From positions 1 to 6,339 of the forward strand of contig JAJNPX010000298.1 of NCBI GenBank assembly GCA_021155145.1: a stretch of 6,339 nt of DNA, in the 5' to 3' direction. The DNA is from Acidisarcina sp. (lineage in GTDB: Bacteria; Acidobacteriota; Blastocatellia; Pyrinomonadales; Pyrinomonadaceae). The notes beneath the pieces were generated by a model, which saw nothing but the letters and a program-made list of their open reading frames with translations, made no database searches and was not told the origin of the DNA. The position numbers and the translations under genes are program-made. Every line of letters begins with the position of its first letter. Position 1 is the stretch's first letter. Shown piece by piece: positions 1-6,110 of the stretch.

Positions 1-167
1 CCGCTTTCAACCTCATCGATACGACGCTCAACCTCAACTTTCCAAGCCTCGTCGACCTCCGCGTGTGATGAAGAGATGCTTTCGAGGAGGTGATCAATCA
101 GCTCAAGCTTCATATCGATAGGCAACGAATCAACGACGTCCATTATTTCCGACGTTTGTGTGTTCAT
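1..167 (-). CDS. Addiction-module antitoxin, TIGR02574/PF09720-like (partial, runs off window)
   Basis: The minus strand opens with ATG at 167-165 and stays open to the window edge, giving 55 codons plus two bases of the next; the C-terminus is missing. The N-terminal part (residues 5-32) is an amphipathic helix pattern with LPIDMKLELIDHLLESI. It is followed by the signature segment EAWKVEVERRIDEVESG at residues 40-56, the last residue inferred from a split codon. This matches the small proteins annotated as putative addiction module component (TIGR02574, Pfam Unstab_antitox), which usually have about 65-80 residues and neutralise a RelE/ParE-type toxin encoded just downstream. The toxin would lie beyond position 1 and cannot be seen. 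A strong ribosome binding site (GAGGA, 174-178) sits 6 nt before the ATG. The gene follows the oxidoreductase on the same strand after a 45-bp gap. Family assignment is by recognition of the pattern; a working toxin-antitoxin pair is inferred. Confidence 0.72.
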   Translation of the reverse strand, partial: MNTQTSEIMDVVDSLPIDMKLELIDHLLESISSSHAEVDEAWKVEVERRIDEVES

Positions 168-173
168 AAGCTT

Positions 174-178
174 TCCTC
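174..178 (-). promoter_or_regulatory. Ribosome binding site of the antitoxin gene
   Basis: The minus strand reads AAGAGGAAAGCTT before the ATG, giving a GAGGA Shine-Dalgarno core with a 6-nt spacer. It supports translation of this short, edge-truncated gene and fixes its start. Confidence 0.6.
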
Positions 179-212
179 TTGTTGATCATGACGCATCGAA
201 CTCGCCACCCGG

Positions 213-2117
213 CTACGCAGACGGTTCTGACATTGCGCCATTGCGGTTCCGCGTTATCTGGACGATCGAGCCGTTGCCGTTGGGGCCGTATTTGACCTCG
301 CCGGCTTTGGTGACGTTGTACCAGAATTTTTGCATATCCCAGGCGGCGGTGGGGCAGCGCTCGGCGCAGAGGCCGCAGTGGAGACAGACGTCCTCATCCT
401 TGACCATTACGCGGGCGGTTTGCGGCACGGGTTCCGAGACGTAAAGATCCTGCGTCAGGTTCAATGCCGGAACTTTTAGGTGCTTTCTCAGCTCCGGTTC
501 TTCTTCATTTGCCGTGAAAGTGATGCAACTTGTCGGGCAGATATCGACACACGCATCGCACTCGATGCACTTCGGAGCGTAGAAGACCGTCTGTACATCG
601 CAGTTCAGGCATCGCTGTGCCTCTTCGTATCCGGTGAGCCGATCAAAACCGAGTTCGACCTCTTTCTTGCGGTCCCTCAATGTGTACTCTTTCGGAGCCT
701 GCGGTACGGCGTATCTTGGGTCGTGATCGATCTCGCTGTCGTACGCCCATTCGTGGATGCCCATCTTCTGCGAGACGAGATTCACCATCGGCGGCAGGCG
801 ATTTGTGAGCAGATTCTTCCCATTGCAAAGCAGGTCGATCGATACGGCCGCCTGATGTCCGTGTGCGACCGCTGTTATGACGTTCTCCGGGCCAAAGGCA
901 GCATCGCCGCCAAAAAAGACTCGCGGGTGCGTCGATTGAAATGTGGTCTTGTCAACGACCGGCATTTCCCATTTATCAAAATCGATACCGAGATTTCGCT
1001 CGATCCACGGGAAGGCATTCTCCTGGCCGACCGCGATCAGGACGTCGTCCGCGGGATAGAAGGCCTCCGGTTCGCCGGTCGGTATAAGGCTGCGCTTGCC
1101 ATTCTCGTCGTACTTTGCCTCGACCTTTTCGAAGGTCATTCCCACCAGTCGGAACCCAGTCGCTATCGCTCCCGGTTCTGACCCGTTGCCCTCAACTTTC
1201 TCGACGACGAAGGATTTGGGGACGTGGTTGTCGATGATCGGGATGTCCTCGTGCTGTGCGTCCTCTTTTTCCCAAGGGCTCGCCTTCATCGTCGCGAACG
1301 GCGAACGCACGATCACCTTTACGTCCTCGCCGCCGAGCCGCCGGGCCGTGCGGCAGCAATCCATCGCCGTGTTTCCGCCGCCGAGCACGATCACTCGTTT
1401 GCCGATCTTGTCCGTGTGTTCAAACGCGACGCTGCCGAGCCAGTTGATGCCGATGTGAATGTTCGCGTCGCCTTCCTGACGGCCCGGAAGGTCGGGCAGG
1501 TCGCGGCCTCGCGGTGCTCCCGTACCGACAAAAATGGCGTCGTAATCCTGTTCGAGCATCTCTTTCATGCTCGAAACGTAGTGCTTGAAATGCGTATGTA
1601 TGCCGAGGTCGAGGATGTAATCGACCTCTTCCTCGAGCACTCGTTCGGGCAGGCGAAATGCAGGTATCTGCGAACGCATGAACCCGCCGCCCTTTATCTG
1701 CTCGTCAAAGAGATGTATCTCATATCCGAGCGGGGCAAGGTCACGAGCGACCGTCAAGGACGCCGGCCCGCCGCCGATCAGAGCGATCTTCTTGCCGTTC
1801 GGCTTGAAGGGCGCCTGCGGCATCAGGTGTTTTACCTCGTCCTTGTTGTCGGCCGCCACGCGCTTCAGACGGCATATCGCGACCGGCTCTTCTTCCACGC
1901 GGCCCCGCCGACATGCGGGTTCGCATGGGCGGTCACAGGTGCGGCCAAGTATGCCTGGAAATACGTTAGAGTCCCAGTTGATCATGTATGCGCCGGTGTA
2001 ATCGCCCGCCGCGATCAGCCTTATATACTCAGGCACCGGCGTATGCGCCGGACACGCGTACTGGCAGTCGACAACTTTGTGAAAATATTCCGGATCGGCA
2101 ATGTCGGTAGGTTTCAA
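213..2117 (-). CDS. FAD-dependent NAD(P)H oxidoreductase, glutamate synthase small subunit/NfnB-like, with 2x[4Fe-4S] ferredoxin domain
   Basis: A 634-residue cytosolic flavoprotein that should move electrons between NAD(P)H, FAD and Fe-S clusters. An N-terminal GltD-type Fe-S region carries C18, C22 and the triplet C61-x3-C65-x3-C69. An FAD-binding Rossmann motif, GGGPAS, lies at 115-120, with serine where the last glycine usually stands. The second dinucleotide site is GGGNTAMD at 246-253, and an FAD-contact segment FGGDAAFGP lies at 412-420. The GltD-like RCLNC motif is at 502-506. Two ferredoxin motifs follow: C517/C520/C523/C527 and C578/C581/C584/C588. GltD itself is about 470 residues, so the C-terminal ferredoxin part is an extension. 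The start is TTG, because no ATG or GTG exists between the upstream in-frame stop (2220-2222) and 2117, and GGGAAGG precedes it by 8 nt. Relatives act with glutamate synthase, ferredoxin-NADP transhydrogenase or 2-oxoacid:ferredoxin oxidoreductases. No partner subunit is in the window, so the substrate is not assigned. Confidence is high for the family and low for the exact role. Confidence 0.9.
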   Translation of the reverse strand: MKPTDIADPEYFHKVVDCQYACPAHTPVPEYIRLIAAGDYTGAYMINWDSNVFPGILGRTCDRPCEPACRRGRVEEEPVAICRLKRVAADNKDEVKHLMPQAPFKPNGKKIALIGGGPASLTVARDLAPLGYEIHLFDEQIKGGGFMRSQIPAFRLPERVLEEEVDYILDLGIHTHFKHYVSSMKEMLEQDYDAIFVGTGAPRGRDLPDLPGRQEGDANIHIGINWLGSVAFEHTDKIGKRVIVLGGGNTAMDCCRTARRLGGEDVKVIVRSPFATMKASPWEKEDAQHEDIPIIDNHVPKSFVVEKVEGNGSEPGAIATGFRLVGMTFEKVEAKYDENGKRSLIPTGEPEAFYPADDVLIAVGQENAFPWIERNLGIDFDKWEMPVVDKTTFQSTHPRVFFGGDAAFGPENVITAVAHGHQAAVSIDLLCNGKNLLTNRLPPMVNLVSQKMGIHEWAYDSEIDHDPRYAVPQAPKEYTLRDRKKEVELGFDRLTGYEEAQRCLNCDVQTVFYAPKCIECDACVDICPTSCITFTANEEEPELRKHLKVPALNLTQDLYVSEPVPQTARVMVKDEDVCLHCGLCAERCPTAAWDMQKFWYNVTKAGEVKYGPNGNGSIVQITRNRNGAMSEPSA

Positions 2118-2125
2118 TTTATTTA

Positions 2126-2132
2126 CCTTCCC
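2126..2132 (-). promoter_or_regulatory. Ribosome binding site that supports the TTG start of the oxidoreductase
   Basis: The minus strand reads GGGAAGG, then 8 nt (TAAATAAA), then TTG. This is the only good Shine-Dalgarno/start pair in the open frame. The frame stays open upstream to a TAG at 2220-2222 but offers only rare ATT, ATC or ATA codons there. Confidence 0.55.
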
Positions 2133-2427
2133 AAGGTCAGCAGTCGTTATTTCATCAACAAAATGATAGTTGATGTTGGCGGCGTTTGCTAGGGAAATCG
2201 GGACACCCCGGCGAACGCTCTAACGAACGGCGTTTCTGCAACTTTCTGCAGCCGCTCTACGTCCTATCACCAGAAAGACATCTATGGGATGTAAAGAAGT
2301 ACGGTTTACCCCGCCCTATCCCAATTTCAGAACGGACTGTCACGGGGAGTGCGCGCGTTGGATAAGTTTCGGTCTAAAATCAATCCACGTATCTTATCCA
2401 GCGGGCCCGGGATCTGGCAGTTTTTTT

Positions 2428-2433
2428 GGAGGA
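2428..2433 (+). promoter_or_regulatory. Ribosome binding site of the VWFA gene
   Basis: GGAGGA follows a run of seven T and precedes ATG 2442 by 8 nt. It decides the start in favour of 2442 over the upstream in-frame GTG at 2349. Confidence 0.75.
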
Positions 2434-2441
2434 CGTTCAAG

Positions 2442-3590
2442 ATGAAGAATTTGGCGATGTTTGCACTTTGTCTGTCGCTAGCGGCCGCATCGATCGTCCT
2501 TGGCCAAACCCGTACCCGGCGTCAGCCCTCGATCAAGGGCGGTGCCGCAAAACCGGCGGCTGCGAAAAAGGCGCCGGCGATAAAGAAAACGAACCCCGGC
2601 GCCGAAGAGCCTTCGTCGGGTCCGCCTCCTCCTCCGCCCACGGTGAGCGATGAGGAGATCCTGATCGACACAAACCTCGTCACGACGCCGGTGACGGTCC
2701 TTGACCGCGACGGCCGTTTCATCCCCGGGCTTCAGAAAAAGGATTTCAAGATCTTTGAGGACGGCGTACCCCAGCGCGTCACGCATTTTCTTTCCGAGGA
2801 ACAGCCATTCACCGTCATCCTGATGATCGACATCAGCCCGTCGACGCGTTACAGCATCGACGATATCCGCTATGCCGCCGTGACATTCGTAAATCAGCTC
2901 CGGCCGGAAGATAAGGTGATGGTCGTGAACTTTGACCGTCAGGTGCGAGTAATGACCGAGCCGACCAACGATAAAAAGGCGCTCTTTACCGCCATCTACA
3001 GATCTCAATTCGGCAGCGGCACGAGCCTCTACGAAGCAGTGGATGCGGCAATCAATATGGATTTTGTTCAGAGCCCGGGCCGCAAGGCTGTCGTGATCTT
3101 CACGGACGGCGTCGATACAACGTCGCGGCAGGCTACATACGAGAGCACGGTCTCGGCGGTCGAAGAAGTCGATGCACTCGTTTATCCCATCCGCTACAAC
3201 ACGCAGGTAAAGACCGATCAGGCCTCAAAGGGCACGCCCCCGAGGGATCTGCCCGCCAACCTGCTCGCACAGCTCGGCCGCGGCCAGACCGACATCGAAT
3301 ACGAAACGGGCCGCAGATATCTGAACACGATCGCCGAGAGCAGCGGCGGCAGGATATTCGATGCCGAGTCGATCGCCAACCTCGAATCTGCCTTCAAGGG
3401 CGTCGCCGATGAGCTTCGCCAGCAGTATGCCGTGGGCTATTACCCCGACGACACAGGCAAACCCGGAGACCGCAAGAAGATAAAGATAGAGGTGATCGGC
3501 CGCCCCAAGGCCGTCGTGCGTTCAAAGACGACTTACGTTATCAAGGGCGAACCATCTCCGGGTCCGATCTCCGGACAGTCGGGCAACTGA
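2442..3590 (+). CDS. Secreted VWFA-related domain protein (acidobacterial TIGR03436 type)
   Basis: A 382-residue exported protein. Residues 1-21 form a signal peptide (basic start, hydrophobic core, cleavage near VLG/Q). A Lys/Ala/Pro-rich linker runs to about residue 60 and ends in six prolines (61-66). A short beta-rich segment at 73-117 contains VTVLDRDGRFIPGL and the FKIFEDG motif typical of the acidobacterial VWFA-related family. The von Willebrand A domain follows (about 123-340) with an intact metal-ion-dependent adhesion site: D130-x-S132-x-S134, T204 in GSGTS, and D222 in FTDGVD. The C-terminal part has the family's YAVGYYP segment (339-345). Such domains bind ligands through a divalent metal; the ligand is unknown here. 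The start at ATG 2442 is chosen because GGAGGA lies just before it and a signal peptide begins there; starting at GTG 2349 would bury the signal peptide. The GH5 gene follows after 33 bp, so the two probably share a transcript. Confidence 0.9.
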   Translation: MKNLAMFALCLSLAAASIVLGQTRTRRQPSIKGGAAKPAAAKKAPAIKKTNPGAEEPSSGPPPPPPTVSDEEILIDTNLVTTPVTVLDRDGRFIPGLQKKDFKIFEDGVPQRVTHFLSEEQPFTVILMIDISPSTRYSIDDIRYAAVTFVNQLRPEDKVMVVNFDRQVRVMTEPTNDKKALFTAIYRSQFGSGTSLYEAVDAAINMDFVQSPGRKAVVIFTDGVDTTSRQATYESTVSAVEEVDALVYPIRYNTQVKTDQASKGTPPRDLPANLLAQLGRGQTDIEYETGRRYLNTIAESSGGRIFDAESIANLESAFKGVADELRQQYAVGYYPDDTGKPGDRKKIKIEVIGRPKAVVRSKTTYVIKGEPSPGPISGQSGN

Positions 3591-3623
3591 AATTCAGGAT
3601 CATTTATATGAAGCGGGCGAAGA

Positions 3624-4913
3624 ATGTATCCTTTAAGGATGCTGATTCGCCTGATGGTCTTTTTGATGGTCTCGGCCGCGGCGGTGAATGCCCAGGATTT
3701 TGTCAGGGTCAAAGATCATCAATTCATTCGCGATGGCCGCCCGTACTATTTCGTCGGTACGAATTATTGGTACGGAAGCCTGCTCGGCCTTGATCGAGAC
3801 AAGCGGCGGGGCGTCGGCCGCCTTCGCAGGGAACTTGACCTCTTGCGGGGCAGCGGCATAACCAACCTGCGGCTTATGGCCGGTGCCGAAGGGAGCGGGC
3901 CGCTCAACGGAGTAGCTCGTGTCGGGCCGCCGCTTCAACCGCGGCAGGGGCAGTTCGACGAGGGCGTGCTGGACGGCCTCGACCTCGTGCTCGCCGAGAT
4001 GTCGAAACGCGGCATGCACGCCGTCATCTTCTTTTCAAATAACTGGGAATGGAGCGGCGGCTTTCAGCAGTATCTCATCTGGAACAAGGTCATCTCGGAC
4101 GAATGGCTCACCCGAAAGCCATCCTGGGACGAGCTTCGCGACAATGTTGCGATGTTTTACTCGTGCGCCCCGTGCAAGACCGCATACCGGCGTCAGGCTG
4201 AAACCGTGCTCGCACGCCGGAACAAGATCAACGGGCGCCGATACGCCGATGACCCGACGATTTTTGCATGGGAGATCGCCAATGAACCGCGCCCGATGCG
4301 GCCTGCTGCAAATGAGCATTACAAGGATTGGATCGCCGCGACAGCCGCATCTATAAAGCGGGCGGCCCCGCGGCAGCTTGTCACCGTAGGCCACGAAGGC
4401 CGGATCGGGACCGAATCGCTAAAGCTCTTTGAAGAGGTACATGCCGACCCGAACATCGATTATCTTACGATCCATATCTGGCCGAAGAACTGGGGATGGT
4501 TTGCTGAGGGCAAACTCGCCGACGAATATCAGAAAGCCGAATCGGAGACCGTAAAATACATCAACGAGAACCTTGCTGTTGCGGTAAAGCTCGACAAACC
4601 GATGGTCATAGAGGAATTTGGATTGCCGCGCGACGGCCAGTCTTTTGACCCCGCATCGACGACCACATACCGCGACCGCTATTTCGCGACAGTCTTTTCA
4701 TTCGTGCGTAAATATTCGAATATCGCCGGTGCAAATTTCTGGGCATTTGGCGGCACTGCACGTCCTAAGAGAGGTCAGCCCTTTTGGAAGGCCGGTGACG
4801 AGTTCATGGGCGATCCGCCGATGGAAGAACAGGGCCTCAACTCTGTTTTCAGCTCAGACAGCTCTACATTGAAGCTGATAAATGCCGAGGCAAAACGAAT
4901 CTCGGCCCGGTAG
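3624..4913 (+). CDS. Secreted glycoside hydrolase family 5 enzyme, probable endo-beta-1,4-mannanase (GH5_7-like)
   Basis: A 429-residue exported hydrolase. The signal peptide covers about residues 1-23 (arginines at 5 and 9, hydrophobic core, cleavage after AVNA). The rest is a GH5 TIM barrel: GTNYWYG (45-51) and NLRLMAG (81-87) on early strands; WEIANEPRP at 216-224 with E221 as the general acid/base; IHIWPKNWGWF (283-293) with H284 and W286 in the active-site cleft; PMVIEEFG (327-334) with E331 as the nucleophile; and NFWAFGG (371-377) with W373. These segments resemble bacterial and plant mannanases of subfamily 7, so cleavage of beta-1,4-mannan, gluco- or galactomannan is the likely reaction. 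Subfamily and substrate are inferred. C181 and C184 (CAPC) are the only cysteines and could form a disulfide in the periplasm. The start at ATG 3624 has a weak ribosome binding site; TGA at 3609-3611 closes the frame upstream, and ATG 3639 is the next choice. Confidence 0.87.
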   Translation: MYPLRMLIRLMVFLMVSAAAVNAQDFVRVKDHQFIRDGRPYYFVGTNYWYGSLLGLDRDKRRGVGRLRRELDLLRGSGITNLRLMAGAEGSGPLNGVARVGPPLQPRQGQFDEGVLDGLDLVLAEMSKRGMHAVIFFSNNWEWSGGFQQYLIWNKVISDEWLTRKPSWDELRDNVAMFYSCAPCKTAYRRQAETVLARRNKINGRRYADDPTIFAWEIANEPRPMRPAANEHYKDWIAATAASIKRAAPRQLVTVGHEGRIGTESLKLFEEVHADPNIDYLTIHIWPKNWGWFAEGKLADEYQKAESETVKYINENLAVAVKLDKPMVIEEFGLPRDGQSFDPASTTTYRDRYFATVFSFVRKYSNIAGANFWAFGGTARPKRGQPFWKAGDEFMGDPPMEEQGLNSVFSSDSSTLKLINAEAKRISAR

Positions 4914-4923
4914 GTCATATAAG

Positions 4924-4950
4924 TTGACACGCCCTTTCGCCTCTGTTAAT
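4924..4950 (+). promoter_or_regulatory. Possible sigma70-type promoter upstream of the M35 peptidase gene
   Basis: A perfect -35 hexamer TTGACA lies at 4924-4929, and GTTAAT at 4945-4950 matches the -10 consensus at four of six positions, with a rather short 15-bp spacer. It lies 11 bp after the GH5 stop and about 70 bp before the M35 start, so the peptidase may be transcribed on its own. A second -10-like box, CATAAT (4977-4982), has no matching -35. The call rests on consensus only. Confidence 0.35.
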
Positions 4951-5005
4951 TTTCAGCCGTTCCCAAGATCAGCCCACATAATTGATGCTCGAAATAATTT
5001 AGTCC

Positions 5006-5011
5006 GAGGAG
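5006..5011 (+). promoter_or_regulatory. Ribosome binding site of the M35 peptidase gene
   Basis: GAGGAG precedes ATG 5023 by 11 nt, slightly long but usable, and 20 nt before the next ATG (5032), which is too far. It supports 5023 over the upstream in-frame ATG 4882, which lies inside the GH5 gene. Confidence 0.5.
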
Positions 5012-5022
5012 TGTATTCCCCT

Positions 5023-6024
5023 ATGTCCATAATGTCCTACAAAGAGTGGAAATCGCGAACGAGTGCCGCGTTCAAGCCGCGAAGCAAAGAGTTAAAATAT
5101 CTCGACGCATGCATAAAGGAGTACGACAGGAACCGCGGTTCCCGGCCGCATTTTGACACGATCGTCTGGGCCTATCAGGCCTGGGTCGCCACAAAAACGA
5201 ACTCGGAACTATCGGTCCGTAATAAGAGCGGGGCCGTTTCCGACCTGCTCGCCCAGATCGTGGCTTTTCGCGATGCCCATATGCCGTTCGCGCATCAAGG
5301 CGGCAGCCCGCTCCGGTCTAATGCACTCCTGCGCGACATTAAAGAGGGTGCAAAACTGCTCGGTGAGGGAAAACTGAAGCCGCAGGTAAAAGTGCATATT
5401 CCCGAGGCGGTCGTGGACTCCGGCAAAGGCAAGGGTTCAGTCGTGTGGGAAGACTTTGAGGCCAGCCAGCTAACCAAGGCCCGCAAGGGGTGGTCGGATG
5501 CGTTCGACGCCGCAAAGCTCGCCTACGAGTCGATGCTCTTCAAGATCGGCAACGACACGAATGAGCAGATCCGTTTTCAGCGTTGGTTCGGCAACCCGAC
5601 CCGCGAGGCTATCAACACCGTCCGCGAAGGGACACGGAAGATGTGGAATACGTTCCAGACCAGCCCGGTCACGATCGTGCTGCATGAGGATATCATCCTC
5701 CATTACGTGCAGGACGGCAGCCCGTTCGGCGAGATGGAGGAGGGCAGCTTTGGCGGCAAGGATGTCTATGGCTACGTCTGGAACCACAAGGCCGGCTCGG
5801 GATACCGCGTGATCATGGGCCAGTGGTTCCTTGCCGATCCCGATCCGATCGACGGCGCCGCCGAGACCGTCTATCACGAACTCTCACACAAGGTACTCGG
5901 AACCGTCGATCATATTTACGGAAAGATCCAGTCGCGCGGCCTGGCCGCCTCGCAGCAGCGATTGGCCCTCACCAACGCCGACAACTGGGCGTGGTTCGCG
6001 ATGAGTTTCCTAAAATACATCTAG
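5023..6024 (+). CDS. M35-family (aspzincin, lysine-specific endopeptidase-like) zinc metallopeptidase with unassigned N-terminal region
   Basis: A 333-residue protein. The C-terminal half (about 155-333) fits the M35/PF14521 metalloendopeptidase fold. The zinc motif is HELSH, with H285 and H289 as ligands and E286 as catalytic base; GTVDHIYG (293-300) supplies D296 as third ligand and Y299 as a likely catalytic tyrosine; NADNWAWFA (318-326) is the family's closing motif, in which D320 may lie near the P1' pocket that prefers lysine in fungal relatives. Residues 1-130 are mainly helical, rich in Lys/Arg, and I do not recognise them. There is no signal peptide or membrane segment and only one cysteine (C30), unlike the disulfide-bonded secreted fungal enzymes. 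So the protein acts inside the cell or leaves by a route without a Sec signal. The start is ATG 5023 because of GAGGAG; ATG 4882 would add 47 residues of unconvincing sequence overlapping the GH5 gene. Specificity and role are inferred. Confidence 0.78.
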   Translation: MSIMSYKEWKSRTSAAFKPRSKELKYLDACIKEYDRNRGSRPHFDTIVWAYQAWVATKTNSELSVRNKSGAVSDLLAQIVAFRDAHMPFAHQGGSPLRSNALLRDIKEGAKLLGEGKLKPQVKVHIPEAVVDSGKGKGSVVWEDFEASQLTKARKGWSDAFDAAKLAYESMLFKIGNDTNEQIRFQRWFGNPTREAINTVREGTRKMWNTFQTSPVTIVLHEDIILHYVQDGSPFGEMEEGSFGGKDVYGYVWNHKAGSGYRVIMGQWFLADPDPIDGAAETVYHELSHKVLGTVDHIYGKIQSRGLAASQQRLALTNADNWAWFAMSFLKYI

Positions 6025-6050
6025 CCTCCAGCGTCAACTCATCCGCAAAC

Positions 6051-6084
6051 AAAAGAAGGCCTCCGGAATTGCTTCCGGAGGCTT
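6051..6084 (-). terminator. Rho-independent terminator between convergent genes
   Basis: A perfect 10-bp stem (GCCTCCGGAA at 6059-6068 with TTCCGGAGGC at 6073-6082) encloses a 4-nt loop, and a G-U and an A-T pair can extend it to 6057-6084. Read on the minus strand, the stem is followed by CTTCTTTTG, a U-rich tail, so it best serves the minus-strand receptor gene ending at 6111. On the plus strand it lies 34 bp after the M35 stop but is followed only by TTATCGG, so it would be a weaker stop there. Confidence 0.75.
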
Positions 6085-6110
6085 ATCGGTACAAGGCGTG
6101 CAATCAAACA

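Larger units (their letters stand above)
2118..2441. other. Divergent intergenic region with short repeats, no clear promoter
   Basis: This 324-bp gap separates the minus-strand oxidoreductase from the plus-strand VWFA gene, so it should hold promoters for both. No convincing -35/-10 pair is visible. The best plus-strand -10-like box is TAAAAT at 2375-2380, with no good -35 at normal spacing; the minus strand has TATCAT at 2164-2169, also without a good -35. Short repeats are present: TTTCTGCA twice, 10 bp apart (2233-2240 and 2243-2250); a perfect inverted pair ACATC/GATGT at 2278-2282 and 2288-2292; and AACGC/GCGTT at 2214-2218 and 2230-2234. A GTG at 2349 opens the VWFA frame early but lacks the features of a real start. 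I see no small gene here. Confidence 0.5.

Noticed and set aside
480..2192. Long plus-strand open frames (480-1181, 1224-2192) opposite the oxidoreductase
   Set aside because: They are antisense shadows of a clearly conserved 634-codon gene with complete cofactor motifs; their translations show no recognisable domain and they lack good ribosome binding sites.
2349..2441. Extended VWFA start at GTG 2349
   Set aside because: It would put 31 residues before a clear signal peptide; ATG 2442 has GGAGGA at proper spacing.
2627..2641. CCTCCT repeat as a microsatellite or regulatory repeat
   Set aside because: It simply encodes the six-proline linker of the VWFA protein.
4884..4906. GCCGAG/CTCGGC hairpin at the end of the GH5 gene as a terminator
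   Set aside because: It is a 6-bp stem with an 11-nt loop inside the coding region and has no T-run after it.
4882..5022. Extended M35 start at ATG 4882 overlapping the GH5 gene by 32 bp
   Set aside because: The added 47 residues look like translated intergenic sequence, and ATG 5023 has its own GAGGAG site.
5689..5709. HEDIILH in the M35 protein (residues 231-237... of the barrel-side strand) as a second zinc site
   Set aside because: The spacing is not HExxH, and the true HELSH with its downstream Asp is present at 285-296.
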